NCBI GenBank assembly: GCA_022497145.1
Contig: MU385876.1
Location: 124,001 to 188,000 of the forward strand
DNA from: Rostrohypoxylon terebratum
Lineage: Eukaryota; Ascomycota; Sordariomycetes; Xylariales; Hypoxylaceae
DNA length: 64,000 nt
Direction: 5' to 3'
A program made the position numbers and the translations under genes. Within the stretch, counting starts at the first letter, position 1. The number at the start of each line of letters is the position of its first letter. Under the pieces are notes generated by a model. That model was not told the DNA's origin and did no database searches. It saw only the letters and a program-made list of their open reading frames with translations. Below, one piece after another: positions 1 to 12,779 of this stretch.

Positions 1-781
1 AGCGGGAGACCAAGAGGGCAATTCACCGCCCTTGGATCCGAACTTGTTTAATTTCCAGGGTCCGACGCCGCCGCCGCCGCCGCAGTATCAGCAGCAGCAG
101 CAGCAGCAACAGGAACAGCTTCAACAGCAACAGCAACAGCAACAGGAACAACTGCAGTCTCAAGGCTCGGAACCGAATCTAGTTGAATCGCCGCCATTTG
201 TGGAATGGGCGCAACAAATTGATTGGAATCAATTTCCAGCCGATTGGACGCAATTTCAAGCTAGCTCGGCAGAGCAGTCGGGTTTGATGACAGGAGTTGA
301 TTGGAGCAACCAACCAAGCGATTGGTCTCAATTGCAAAATAACCCCCAGCTGGCCGAGCCTCAGGCCAATTTTCAGCCATTTGTCCCATACCAAGTCGAT
401 CCCGACGCATTACTGCCAAACGATTTCCTAGCCAGGACTGAACAGGGTCAGAATGTAAGCTCACCAGGTTGGGGTACCACCGGAACTGGCGATGTAGCTT
501 CACCGCATGAAGGCTTTTACCCAACCCAGGTTGCACCAGACGGCACCGTTCATCCTTTCCCGGTCCAGGACGCCCAGTACGGACCACCGGTTCCAGAATT
601 ATTTGGCGAACTCGGGGAGCAGCCGCCGCCTCAGGATGTCCCGACACCGAACTCTCAATGGGGTGACGGTTTGACCGGAGTTGATACTTCCGTACCTATA
701 GGTCCGAACCTTCTCAATCAGGGCCAGCAGCCTGGTAGCAGCAGTAGTAGTCGCAGAAGCTGGTTCAATCGAGTCTCCTAG
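1..781 (+). CDS. Partial gene (3' end): Pro/Gln-rich protein of unknown function
   Basis: The frame beginning at base 2 is open from the window edge to the TAG at 779-781, so about 259 C-terminal residues are visible and the start lies outside the window. A Leu TTG at 32 is not a start. The visible part is low-complexity. A proline run is followed by two Gln-rich tracts coded by mixed CAG/CAA (about 91-155). Then comes a segment with several spaced tryptophans in the pattern D/E-W-x-Q (for example IDWNQF, ADWTQF, SDWSQL), and the protein ends in a Ser run and SWFNRVS. I recognise no domain. The composition suggests an intrinsically disordered region, perhaps of a regulatory or RNA-related protein, but that is a guess. 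Confidence 0.7.
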   Translation, partial: AGDQEGNSPPLDPNLFNFQGPTPPPPPQYQQQQQQQQEQLQQQQQQQQEQLQSQGSEPNLVESPPFVEWAQQIDWNQFPADWTQFQASSAEQSGLMTGVDWSNQPSDWSQLQNNPQLAEPQANFQPFVPYQVDPDALLPNDFLARTEQGQNVSSPGWGTTGTGDVASPHEGFYPTQVAPDGTVHPFPVQDAQYGPPVPELFGELGEQPPPQDVPTPNSQWGDGLTGVDTSVPIGPNLLNQGQQPGSSSSSRRSWFNRVS

Positions 782-3495
782 TAGACGACCGCATTCTTAG
801 ATCTCTTGGGTAGGTAGTTGGTGAGTTTTCGAGAGTTTGTTTTATCTGTTTCCCCCCCTTGATGAAGGGTAAGTTGTGGTACTCGCCGAGCGAGTGTAGC
901 TGTTTACTGAACTGTTTCATGAGCACCAAAAACAAAAACAAAAACGATTATACATATGCATCATATAGAAACGGTGAGTTGCAAGAATAGACTCCATTAA
1001 ATATACAAGAGACTTAACTTCAAATGGCGAGTGAATGTGGATTGAGAAACTTCGTCGTGCCTTGAGCGAAAACGTGATCGTCTTCTTATGTCCCATCTCG
1101 CTGGCGACCGATGTGGCTTGATGAAAGCCCGACTAGCGAATGAATTCTTCTTTAGACGCTGTTTACGTGAGCACCTTCGTAGGTTCTCAGTTTGTCTATA
1201 ATGGCCCCTAGATGACGAGTTCGCCGCTCTAAGATGTAAGGGAGATGTGGCGCAGCGGACAAGAATTAACGATGATGCGGTTTCATCCAAATAGGTTGGT
1301 TGGAGGCTGGTAAAGATACGGCCGACTTGACAGAGTAGCTCGCCGCCAACGATCTATCGTGCATGCGATGGTACCGTTCCTATACTTGGCTGAAGAGGGG
1401 TTTTAATCGGGTTTCTCTCAGTTAGCGACCAGTCCTTTGACTTAAAATCATGATCTTTGTCACTGGTGAATGTACAATGAACGGGGTTATCATCTTGAAC
1501 TTTTGAAGCATGCCGACTTCTTGGCTTTGAATTGATGGCCTATCAATAAATGTGCTAGCGTTTAGTGGTTTCAATGTTCGCCTGACATCGATGGATCACA
1601 TCACCACATAGCTCCATGGACCACATAGCCACATTCTGTAAGCGCGGGGGAAGCGATGCGACCATACGACCGTACGCCTGCAGGGGTTTTAGGAGGGAAA
1701 CGCCCAAGACATCTGAGAGCGCTGAAGGTCAGCCCCCCAAATGGTTGGTCAAAGATTTAACTAGGACTATGGACCGAGAATCCTTAACTCGTATATTCTT
1801 CATGAGACCGCATGCGTAAGAGCTTGAAAGTGGTAGAGATGTTGCGATATCAACCCTACTTAAGCCTCTCGATATAAATAATTGTCAGTCACCTAGGTCC
1901 TAGGCACTGTTGTAATTTGTAAACGATTGGATGGTATCTGCAGCGTAGATAGATTGATGTGATGAATGTGATTATGGGATGCCAAACGCACATTTGGAAA
2001 AGTTGTCCGGAGTCCGAAGTTTAGAAAGGACTTTAGAGGACTCCGACGGCTTCTATTGCCTAATAATATTCTATTAGAGAGAAGCTATTACGTGGTGAAT
2101 TGGGGTTCAATAACCTAACTTAACGAGCTTAACGGGATACATCATGTGCCCCACATTTGCAGGGCTGTTTTGTCCACAGAGGAAGGTAAGGTTGTTCATT
2201 GTTAAGGTTAACACTATTAAGGCTCATCCCTGATATGTAGCTCAGCCCCAACTCAATACGTAACCAGTAGCTCAGGACCTCAGGTACCTAGTAGGTACTC
2301 AATCATGTACCTAAATATATAGTTCAGTTAGTTGGAACTGGTGGTAGCACATGGCCTAGATCTTCGAAACCTTCCTCTTCCCGACCCTCCCGCACTAACA
2401 GGATCTATCCCATTAGTACAATGCTGCTACCTTACAGCGTGCGTACCACACACCAAGCAGCTGGGTAAGTGCTACCTTACCTCCAGCTACCTACTGCATA
2501 GCACCTACTAGGGACACTAGGGACCCCCAGGGCTCTATTATTACCGAGCGCGATACGGCTGTCGTCCAGGCGATCAACGTTTGGATAATCCTCAGTTCCT
2601 TCCAAAGCCACCGACTTTAGACTCTTTTTTGTCTCGATCAAACTTCTTGTCTGTAAGCCTCAGAACTTCAACCTTAGAATCGCCTTGTCACAAATCTTTC
2701 AATGTTACAATACGTCAACACCAAACGTTCAATAAACTCCTTTGACCTTATTTGGCCTCATTTGGCCTCACAAAAGTACCGACTTACTATTGGACGATCC
2801 CAGATCTGCTGTCCCTTGTTTTCGCTGTTTCATGAACAAGTCCAATTCGGCGCCGACCTGCACCGATCTAGTACTACTAACCTCTTGCTCCCACAACAAT
2901 CGTCTCATATCTAAACATTTAGACCCCTACTTTTTTCCTATTCTGCAACGCAACCACTTACTATTCATTCTCATCCTTATCCTCGTAGGGTAGTTAGCTG
3001 TTGTTGGACTGATCCCCAATAATCCTTGCGGTCCATCCATCCACTTCAAGTGCACACTCATCTACTGACCACCCGCACCCACACCTACACCTACACACCT
3101 ATACTCAGGTGGTTCGACACCATCACCATTCGCTAACACTTGCCTCCAAGTCTACAGGTTTGCGCAATTCAGAGTTCGGCTGCTCTGTTGATCAGGAACT
3201 GACTCTGCATTTTTAAATTCAACATCGGGTGTTATACGGCGACAGGGTCACCGATAATAATTTCTTTTCTTTTTTTTGCGACGACGAAATCGTTCATGCT
3301 GTGTCTGTACATGCCTTCCCACGACCGGAATATTTGCGCCGCACAATTTATATAAATCGCCAACTAAATTGGACTTTCTCCATTACCCTTCCCGATATTC
3401 GTTTTTCGCCATAGTAATAGACGACCGACTCGAAGATAGCTTGAGTTCGAGTATACTTCTAATTAGCGGTTTATCGCCGTTTTCGCGGTTCTAAC
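782..3495. other. Intergenic region, 2.7 kb
   Basis: I see no convincing gene here; the short ORFs have no recognisable content. An 8-bp inverted repeat (CGGAGTCC at 2008-2015 and GGACTCCG at 2038-2045) could form a hairpin. CCTAGG-type motifs recur (about 1890-1903 and 2280-2300). From about 2850 to the NIPA start the + strand is rich in C and T, as is common in fungal promoters and 5' leaders, so this part probably carries the promoter and leader of the next gene. Confidence 0.5.
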
Positions 3496-5785
3496 ATGGA
3501 CCAAACGGCGAGTCTGCTCCTCGCGGCCAACCAGATATATGCTAGAGCGAACGAGACGAGCAGCGATGCCGACGAACAGACACGACCGCCCGTTTATAAA
3601 GTCATTGGTATCTCGTTAGCAATTGCTTCTGGTTGCTTTATCGGAGTATCGTTTGTGTTGAAGAAGGTTGGCCTATTAAAAGCAAACGACAAATACAATG
3701 AAGTTGCTGGCGAAGGCTATGGCTATCTTAAAAATGCATACTGGTGGACCGGCATGACTTTAATGATCGTAGGCGAGATCTGCAATTTCGCCGCCTACGC
3801 TTTTACCGATGCAATTTTAGTTACGTCCCTAGGAGCTCTATCGGTTGTCATCACCGCCGTTCTCTCGGCGATATTCTTGAAAGAGAGACTTAGTATGGTC
3901 GGCAAGGTTGCCTGCTTTCTGTGTATAGTTGGGTCTGTCGTCATCGTCATGAATGCTCCTACAGAGTCATCTGTGGCAAATATTCAGGAACTGAAGAAGT
4001 TTGTTGTCACGCCGGGTTTCCTGACTTACACAGGTGTTATAATTGTCGGGGCCGCTTTCGTTGCGTTTTGGGTCGGACCACGCTACGGCAAGAAGAACAT
4101 GTTCCCCTACATCTCAGTCTGCAGCTGGATCGGCGGGCTGAGTGTTGTCGCTACTCAAGGTCTAGGTGCCGCTATTGTCGCGCAAATTGGTGGCACTCCC
4201 CAGTTTAATCAATGGTTCTTATATGTCGTTCTCGTTTTTGTGATAGCTACACTACTGACGGAAATCATCTTTTTGAACGTAAGTTGACTGTCTCCAGGTA
4301 GTTAGGTGGTAATTTTACTAACACTTCGTATAGAAAGCACTCAACCTTTTCAATGCAGCCATGGTTACTCCGACATATTATGTTTACTTTACAAGCACCA
4401 CGATTATCACCTCGGCTGTTCTTTTTCAGGGGTTCAAGGGCACCGCAACACAAATTGTTACGGTAGTCATGGGTTTTCTTACAATTTGCGCAGGTGTCGT
4501 TTTACTGCAGCTATCTAAATCCGCAAAAGACGTACCGGACTCAGCCGTTTTTGCTGGGGATTTGGATCAAATTCACACAATCGCCGAACAAGAGCAACCC
4601 GAGACAGAACCCAAAGCCGATGCCATTCGTGGAACTGCCGCCATTGTACGACGAATCTCTCAAGCCCGAATGAGGATGGAACAGGAAGAATTCCGACGAC
4701 TTCGCGAAGAAAAGGAAATGGAACGTCTCGCGCCGGTCAGCGAAGATGGTCAGCAGTTGTATGAATGGGACGGCTTGAGACGAAGGCGAACAACGATCGC
4801 TTCTAGTTTCAGGAGCCGTTCGATGGCAACTCCAAGTCCTGTCAACACCCCGGCGCATCCGCCCCTAGGGAGATCGAGATTCCCGACCGCAGAAGAATTG
4901 GAGGAAGATCGTAATCGCCAGATGTCTCCGAGTATATTGTCGAGCATAGCAGGAACAATCAGAGGTCGAACGAAGAGCACCTTGCTCCCGGGACATCCTG
5001 ATTTCCGTCCGGAGGATCATAACCCTCATGTTCAAAGTCCGATGCACCCGATGCAACTGACTGATATTGCCGTACCTGGCCAGAAGTACGGGAACGAAGC
5101 TAGTCCGTATGGCACCAGTCAAGATCATATTTACGGTCTTCCGGATAGCCTACGGAAGACTGAGTACACCGGTGCCGCCGGCGTAGCATCTGCCAACGAC
5201 GGACGGCATATCCAATTTATGGACGCTCCGAGGCCAAATGCTAGTGTCAACTCTCTGGCGCCGCCAACGCCGCCACCTCACGGAGAGGTTCCCTCAGCAC
5301 GTCGGCAGTTCTCGTTCCAAAATGTGTTTCGTCGGCATCAAGCTGACGGTACACAGGAACAAGCGCTCCCGCCGTCGAGGAGCCTTCCATCTCGCCATGG
5401 GATAGGATCACGGGGATACTCGGACCGCCAGGCCCAGACGAAAAATGCGACTGAGGAGGAGAGACTGGGCCTAGTCAAAGGCGATTCCCGCACACTGCCA
5501 CCACAGCCCCGATATGACGACGACGACGACGACGATGACGAAAGCGACGATGATGATGTGTACGCAGACGATAAGCGAGCAGAGCGATATGGTAGGGGCA
5601 TAACGCATAGCCCACCCAGGAGAGAAAGCTATGACAAAGAGACCGAGTACGACGATTATGAATCGAGTCGAGGGGGTTGGAATGGAGGTCGTCATAGTAG
5701 TAGGGATACGACACCTCGTAGTTCGCCGCCTCGACCTCCTCCAGGACGAAGCCCTCCCCGTGGTGGAGATGGGGCCTTCATCTAA
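3496..5785 (+). CDS. NIPA-family (DUF803) magnesium transporter with long disordered tail
   Basis: Exons 3496-4278 and 4334-5785 give 744 aa. The 55-nt intron (4279-4333) has donor GTAAGT, branch TACTAAC and acceptor TAG, in phase 0. The first ~330 residues form the multi-helix NIPA/DMT-like core. The first helix begins near residue 36 (VIGISLAIASG), and the family features SFVLKKVGL, WWTGM and NFAAYAF are visible. NIPA proteins are membrane Mg2+ transporters or channels. The C-terminal ~400 residues are hydrophilic and probably disordered, rich in Arg, Ser and Pro, with an almost pure Asp/Glu run near residues 655-670 and Pro-rich Arg/Ser repeats at the end. Such tails are common in fungal members and are presumably cytosolic. 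Family assignment is confident; substrate is inferred from the family. Confidence 0.9.
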
Positions 5786-7549
5786 GGGCAGTACAAAAGA
5801 TGATGAGACATGAGTAATATGCATCTTCATTTTTTTTGGTTTATCATGATTGGTACTCTTTCACATACCTTGCTGGCAGACCGGTCTGTATGAATACCTA
5901 GGTTCTAGGTCATGTTGGATAGAAGGACATATTTACCGGGGCGTGGCAGGAAACATAACGGCGCGGATAGATGTTGCATTGGATAACGGCCACATATGAA
6001 TACGCGATTGCATCACTGGCAAAGAGCTAGGTTTATATGGGGGAAGCGGCTGTATTATTATCATAGACGATGGGAATGATAGCAGAATATCTAACGAGTT
6101 GGATAGGTATTCTAGAATAGTGTATTGGAGTGGCGCCCTACATGGCTATCAAGATACCAGAGCGGCAGCGTTTATGTATTCCGACGACAGGAATAGCAAG
6201 TTACATCGCACGTCAGATGTCGGGACTCGGACGTCACAAGCTTGATTCACAAAGCTTAATGGTGTCTTTCGTCATATGTCTTAATGCCTTGTCGTGCTCA
6301 GCCCTACCCGTACCTAAAGCCCGATTCAGGATTCTTCGTGTTTGTCCCACAGAGCAGGACTTGGGACTCGTAACCTGTACCGTTGGTGTTTGATTTGCGG
6401 GTCCGAGGTAATAAATGGTCTACACTATGCTATACCGATCCATGAGACAGTGTCAGACCTGTAGCAGTTTATTAGAATTGATTATGTACCTATGTATAGC
6501 ATAGTATGAAGAGAAATCATGAATGTGAAAACTGCACATGTATATACACATGATGTGCTTTTGTAGTGTTATGTATATTAATGATTGTGTAAATGTCATC
6601 ATAGACGAAACCGTATCCTAAAATTAAAAAATTCAGGTCGGGAGCTACCGGCGCAGCTGCTGTGCTCCACGCGAGTTAGGCTCAGGTCGCGTCGATCAAA
6701 TCCCCTGTACCAAGTTCAGGTACCTTGTCGATAGTAGATCGTGAGTTCCTGCTTTTAGCAGGTGGTATTGGAGATTTTATGCATGGGTATTGTCAAGTAC
6801 TATGCAGGTAGTGTCACGGGCATGTATGTATTTTGTAACATAGCATAGCGGATATACACTTGAACCGTCGAGCCGATCTTGGCAACTGAATCTTGTTTGC
6901 TCTTGACGTGTGATGTTGACTTTTATGATCTACAAAACCTTTCACGTTCATATCAAACATCAAAATAACTACCCAAAAATACCTAGTACTCAACATATAT
7001 TTTCTTTACCGACATCATGAACGCAAACATAGGTTTGGACAAGCTCCGTTTCATCTCTTTATTTCTTGGGACGGTGTACATAGTGTATAATAGTCCTGCA
7101 AATCGCTTTTCCTTTCCACTATGCTAGCAGATCCATACCGCAGGATTCGCTGACGGGCAAAACGGATCACTTTACGCCCCTTGGCATGTCAGGGGGCCCA
7201 GCTCGCTTGGCCTATTGGGGCTTACCAAGTTACCACTCATCCATCCGACGAGATGAGCCACTGACCACCGACTGAATCAAGGAGCAATTGATTGGTTGCA
7301 TAAGCCTGGAACTCGCCTCTGTAACGGCTGGCAATGGCGGATTTCCCTTCTCAAAAGCTACGCTACCCCATACCGACCAACTGGTACTTCCATTCTGGTC
7401 GGTCTAATTTGTACATTTATCATCTTGGCACCAACCATTCTGCAGAAATAAGAATCGGCTTTTTCGCAATCTCCGCTCCCTTCGCGCACGGCAATGCCTT
7501 TTCATGCTTCCTGCCCTTAAATGGGTAGCTGGCGCATTGTATGTGATTC
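5786..7549. other. Intergenic region, 1.8 kb
   Basis: I see no supported gene. It is AT-leaning in 6410-6620 and again near 6820-7000. CCTAGG-type motifs occur at about 5896. The last ~300 bases should hold the promoter of the next gene. Confidence 0.45.
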
Positions 7550-9282
7550 ATGGGAAAATCATCAATCGCAACGTCATCAACGCGCGCAGACTCAGGCAAC
7601 TTGGGTTGGGATGAGGAACGGTCACAATCTCGTCACGGTCAATCTAGAAATATGAAAAAGATGGGTGTAGATCGCGAGTGGTGGTTGCGCTACGTCAACC
7701 ACAACCTCCTGAGACGGAAACTCGACCTACGGCGAGTAATTATCGCCGTCATAGTCTTCCTCGCCGTTTCCATGGTTATCTTCGAGGTCACCCATCACGA
7801 ACTATACAGACTTGCTCCCTTCCAAAGCCCGCCTCTAGCACCCGTGCCGGAAATACCTGGGCAATGCACAACTTGGCCTGTCGACTGGAAAGGTCGATAT
7901 ACCCCTTCCCATGAGTCTGTTAATAAGACGGTGAGACTGGAGTCGTTCGCGCCTAAGGGTGGCTGGAAGAAGCCTGTAGGTATCAAGATCGTCGCGCTGG
8001 TGTTCTTCGGCCGAAAGAGAACAGTCGACTTCCTGGATTGCTACCTGCAACAAAACCTGGCCGCAAACGGAGGATACCTTGACGAGATACGATTTATGGT
8101 GCACACGAATAAGGAAGAAGACCTCGAATTCCTAAGAGATCTCGTCTCACGTAGAAAAGAGCATTACCACATTGTAGAGGCCAACACTTGCGAGGGGTCT
8201 TCGTACGGCTGCATCTGGGACTCGGTTGTCGAAGACGATACTATATATGTGAAGATCGACGACGACATCGTAAGTGGTCCTTTCATGGGAAATATATTAG
8301 CAAGAGGATGAACTAACGCCATTTTAGATTTTCATCCATCCCGATGCAATCCCCCAACTAATACACACCCGTATTGCATCGCCTCACCCATTCGCCGTGT
8401 CGGCAAACCTAGTCAATAGTCCCTTGACGGGTTACGAACATTTCCAGTTAGTACATCTACATCCTGGGCTCTCTTTGATGTGAACGCTCACATGGATTTT
8501 ATAGTGTCGGTGCAATTCATGCCTTTAGGCCTGATCCGAGAGAAAAGCCGTCACATGCCGCTGCAGAGTCGTGGCGACCATCTGAAAAGAGTCAATTCCC
8601 GGAATCAAGCTTACCGCAATTAAACATCAGCGATCTTAAGAGCATAGAGTTTAACGACGAAATCTTCCCCCCTCGTCCGTACTATGGCCACCCATTTCTG
8701 CTAATATCAGATGACCCCTTCGACCTAATGAAATCTCCGATGGGACTAAACTACCTGCATGGGGGAGACAAGGGCGTTGAATCCATGTACGAAAAGGCAT
8801 GGAAGTCATGGGCCATAGCGAGCCAGCAACAATACTCGTTGCTGAAGAATCTCGAGGACAACACTATCGCGCACTACTTCTTCGGATCGCCACAAGAATT
8901 CCCTAAGGGAAAGAACACATCGGCTGTCGCGTTAAAGCACATGACCGAGAATAAGGGCGGGCCGGGCGCAGAGCAATTATACAACACGCAGTACAAGCGA
9001 TACAATCTCAATTTCGTGGCGCTATGGGGTCACGACATTAAGGCGGCTCTACCGATAGCAGAAGATGACGAGGAAGATATCACGGTGACGATCCCGAAGC
9101 GGACGCGCAGACCGTTCGTCATCGACACGCGCAGCGTCGTCGGACACCTAAGCTTCTACCCGCAGCACGACGGCGTTCGGGAGACGGATCTGTTGGATCG
9201 GTGGAGGGCGTTCGCGAACGAGATAATTTGCACGCCGCAGAATCAGAAGGCCCCGTTCGATAAGAGATGTCCCGGATTTTAA
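7550..9282 (+). CDS. Type II membrane glycosyltransferase-like protein (DDD motif)
   Basis: Exons 7550-8269, 8328-8446 and 8505-9282 give 538 aa. Introns are 58 nt each: the first has GTAAGT, branch AACTAAC and acceptor TAG; the second has GTTAGT and TATAG. Joining restores HFHVGAIHAFRP without a frame break. The layout is a cytosolic N-terminus of ~60 residues, one hydrophobic anchor (about 63-80), a short stem, then a lumenal domain. The lumenal domain has a beta-strand-like KIVALVFFGRK and the acidic VKIDDDIIFIHPDA (DDD at 237-239), typical of nucleotide-sugar/metal binding in GT-A enzymes. It ends RCPGF. This fits a Golgi/ER glycosyltransferase-like fungal family; the sugar and acceptor are unknown. 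The three-Asp motif is at the exon 1/2 junction. Confidence 0.75.
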
Positions 9283-10800
9283 GGGGGGCTAAGAGGGAGA
9301 GGGGAAGAGAGGAAGAAAGTAAGGAAGGAAGGGCTATACCTGTAATAATCCATGGATACCTAAGTCCTAAGAATACCTACTGATACTGCAATGCATGCGG
9401 ATATGTGTAATGTGTAATGATTGAATTCGTTGATTGGCGGCGTGCTCTTGAATTATGCTCGAGATTTGAGTAGATGCTTTGGTTTTGCGTGGTTTATGGA
9501 ACTGTGGTTAGTGGCTGGGGGGTAGAGGCTTGGGTGAAAGTGGGGGGTAGTGTTAATGATTGAGGTGAAATATAGAGGGGGCTGATGGCCTATAAACGCT
9601 GTGGGGTGCCTCCAGGGCTCTATGGATTCAAGTTCTGAATTAGTGAGTATACTGAAGAAGAGGATTGGCCCAGGTGACTTAGAGAACCACACCCGCGCCG
9701 TGAAAAGGGGGAGGGGAGTAGCTGTATGATAGGGGGTATACAGCCCTGTCAACTGCTGTAAGTAATGGGCTTCCAGCGCTATTTGCATCTGTCTATGCCC
9801 CCAAGCAGCTTTCTTGTTTTGTTGGTTTAGGAAGAAAAATTCGCTCACCTAGGCATATATATCAGTTGAGTCTAACTTGAATTCTAATTATTAACTTTAA
9901 TACTAGGTACGAGTCCTGCAAGGTAGGAGTAACTGCGTTAATTGAGCGAAAATGAGCTGTTTATTAAGATTCACTTCTAATCTTCTTGCACTTGGAGGAG
10001 GTATAATATGCTCAAATTACCTACTCGCACCTTCTATAAGGCAATGTGAACCTAATGGAGTGCCTCAGATTTCACTTATAAATAGGTATCTACCCATCCT
10101 CTCCTGTTTGACAATTTCAATCTTGACACCTTCATGTCCCTGGATCGACAAATCGCGAAAATTCCGCCATCGTTAAATCGTCTTGGCTGCTTGCTTATAT
10201 CCCTTTGCTTGATCAGCACCGACTCGTTTCAATTCATGACTTTCCTGACCCTTCCCTAATAGTTGGTCGTAGCTTGGCAAACTCGTTCACACATGAGGGA
10301 ATCTGTTCAACTCTCTTGGCAGACAACGCGAAAGGAAGAAAGCGCATCGGCCGAACTCAGCGTTTCCTACCTATGCAAGATACGGCTCCGACAGAACAAT
10401 CATGAGGACTTATTTATTCATGGACCCTGCCCACAGGTCTCGTGGTAGCACCTCTCCGTTATATTGAGCCAACCATGACTACTCTAACAAACAACAAATC
10501 GGGGGTTTCTTAAAACTTCCAAGAGATGGTAAAAGACACCACAGTAGGAAAAGACATTGCATTGATGTCTCGCTACTTCAATGTTGATGTGAGCGCATGG
10601 TGGGGGCAGGAGGTTGTTTATTTCCCCGACATACCCTACCTATGAAGGAGCAAGGTGGCATCGAGACTCCGAGATCATGCCCGACCTGGAGCGGACACTG
10701 TTCACGAGACTGGACAGTAAGTTCGCCATGTCGACTAGCTACCCTCCACAAATAGACGGGTAGCAAAATAAAAAGGTCCAGATGTCGAGCTTGTACTGAG
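9283..10800. other. Intergenic region, 1.5 kb
   Basis: I see no supported gene. A purine-rich stretch follows the preceding stop (9283-9340). A 131-codon frame on the minus strand at 9453-9848 lacks an ATG start and any recognisable content. Confidence 0.4.
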
Positions 10801-11160
10801 ATACAATTGTGCAGCTTCAGAACTACCGTGGCTTTGAAGCGTTGCCCAGGCAGACTGAATGTGGTACCCGATGCTCTATCAAGACTGCCGACGACACCAA
10901 CTACTGAGGACGACGTTATCACGAACGATGAGGAGACGTCCATACTAGAGGACGTAGCCGACGATATAGCACAATGGTTCGGTGATTCGATTTATGTCGC
11001 AACGGAAATTAAGATCGCAAACGAATTCAAAGCGAAGATCGAAGCCGGTTATGCTGAAAGTAAACGACTAAAGCGTTTGCGCGAAATCTTACTGCAAGCA
11101 AAAAGAGACGGAAAGAATACGGCCCAGTGGTATCGACATGAACTAACTGATGGGTTACCC
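10801..11160 (+). mobile_element. Ty3/gypsy retrotransposon relic: RNase H tail and linker
   Basis: The + frame contains PGRLNVVPDALSRLP, which is the end of the RNase H domain of Ty3/gypsy polyproteins almost verbatim. An acidic linker follows, then FKAKIEAGYAESKRLKRL and YRHELTDGL, which match the connector before the integrase zinc finger (consensus 'GY..D.R...I...F.L.DGLLY'). Homology stops near 11160. No long frame upstream carries the catalytic part of RNase H or the reverse transcriptase, so this is a truncated dead copy. Confidence 0.75.
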
Positions 11161-11487
11161 ACTTCATGCCAACATTTCCCACGTCGCCAACTTGTCCCGA
11201 GAGGTTATACGTGAGATTACCTTTCGCGCCGATCAAGTCCGCCCCCCACCAGTCTTCTCAGAGCCGGCCCAACCAGCAGGGACGGTGAGACATACGAGAA
11301 GATCGAGCAAAGATTTGGTACAGAAATACGACGAAGGCTGGCGAGTTGACAAGCCTAAGTTCACTGCGGACCTGGCAAGAGCTCAAAAATACTGTCGGCA
11401 ACTCCCTTCGTCTGGGCGCAACAACAATAACAATAATCCGACATCGAGCGTGCTTGGGCGAAAGGGTTGGCAAGACACATATTAAGG

Positions 11488-11730
11488 CAGGGCACGTATT
11501 TCCCTTGGGTGTACATGACGGAACGTTCCTGGATGGAGTATTCGATGGAGTGCAAGAGACCGAAAAGATGTGGTGGATGCGCAAAGCGACGCCCTTCGGA
11601 TGTCCTTGTTTCGTCGTGTGGCGCGCTGCGAATGGCAAAAGGAAAGACGGAGTCGTGATAGACCTGTGAGCACTCAACAAGGCCACCACGACAGGTATAT
11701 ATCCCCTACCTTGCCAAGAAGGGATAACCC
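11488..11730 (+). mobile_element. Ty3/gypsy relic: N-terminal reverse transcriptase fragment with stop codon
   Basis: The frame reads HVFPLGVHDGTFLDGVFD, then ATPFGCPCFVVWRAANGKRK and DGVVIDL, a TGA stop at 11667-11669, then ALNKATTTGIYPLP. This matches the start of gypsy reverse transcriptases (...YPLG..D...ID..F, ...PF..P.FVVW....G.RKGRVVVDIR.LN....DAYPLP). The in-frame stop, and loss of homology soon after, show it is decayed. It lies downstream of the RNase H tail, which is the reverse of the order in an intact element, so the two fragments belong to different insertions or a rearranged copy. Confidence 0.75.
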
Positions 11731-12553
11731 AGCCGATGAAGGGGAAGCGGATTTTTGGGGAGCTTCACAGTCGGGTTTCCCGGAGAGTGGTCGCAATGAA
11801 TGGTCTTGAAGCCTAGACTTGGGTATTTGGTTACCGTCAAACTAGATGGGGTACTCATGAGGAAAGTGCGTACAGCACTGTACGAGGTCGGATGCCTATT
11901 AGTGTATCTCCCAGGAAATCTGCTTAAGCTGTTCATCTAAGAAAACAACATCATTTTCCTCTCTTAGTTTTCTAAGCTATAATGGCCTATACATCCATGG
12001 GGACCAACGCGCTGAGCTTAATATCCCAGATAGTTAGAAAATACACAAGGTGGTGTTTGTAGTACATCTGTACCGACTCCCTAAGGGAGCTGATCCCTAC
12101 CATCGACATCGGCCTTAAGGAAGAAGGATTGTGGTTGGAGGAGACAATAAGGATTAGGTGTCCTATGAGATTGAGAAGATCGTAGGTTATTATGTGAGTT
12201 GTTGTGGCGGTGTGCCAATGCTTGAGTACCTCATACGGTAGAAAGACTATTCCCTATTGTATAATACATATTATTCTTGTGAGTTGTTTATGTAAAATAC
12301 GGCCGAGTTAGTTAAAGCGTACGATAAGAAGCATCCAATCGCCTTAAAAAAGTTCAAATCTGCCAGAAAATCTAAGACCAATCTACTACCACTACTAACA
12401 ACGATAGCAACAAAACCACCCGCGATAGATGACTCGGCTACTTCAACAAAGCCCCCAGGCAGCAGGAAGATTTACATCCCTCTATTATCAAAATTGGAAT
12501 AGGAAAAGCGAAATAAATAAGCGGTTGGTTCGCGGGACGCCAACATTTTACTT

Positions 12554-12734
12554 TGTTGGGGGTGTATTGAGAGATCACTCTCTCATAGCAAGAGGAGCGA
12601 GATGCCATGACATTATAGAGCATAGCTAGATATATCTAGCGTAGATTAGGAGATCCTTAAGATCCCTCGGATCTCGAGAGATTTAAGATCTTTATTCTTT
12701 TCTCATCAATCAATAAGCAATCACTCAATCAACA
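12554..12734 (+). repeat. Candidate solo LTR (181 bp)
   Basis: The segment starts TGTTGGGGG and ends ATCAACA, giving TG...CA termini with a short terminal inverted repeat (TGTTG/CAACA). Its 3' half is AT-rich and ends in CAATCAATAAGCAATCACTC-like sequence typical of fungal LTR ends. It sits among gypsy relics. The 5-bp flanks (TACTT and CGTAT) do not match, so no target-site duplication supports it. It could instead be the 5' LTR of a truncated element. Confidence 0.35.
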
Positions 12735-12779
12735 CGTATACTGGTGCCTCTCAAGTGTGGCTGAGGCCGGACTTCAAGC

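Noticed and set aside
1240..1290. GTGGCGCAGCGGA, resembling the start of a tRNA D-arm
   Set aside because: No matching anticodon arm, B-box or acceptor partner follows on either strand.
9453..9848. 131-codon frame on the minus strand
   Set aside because: No ATG start, no recognisable content, and no splice or neighbour support.
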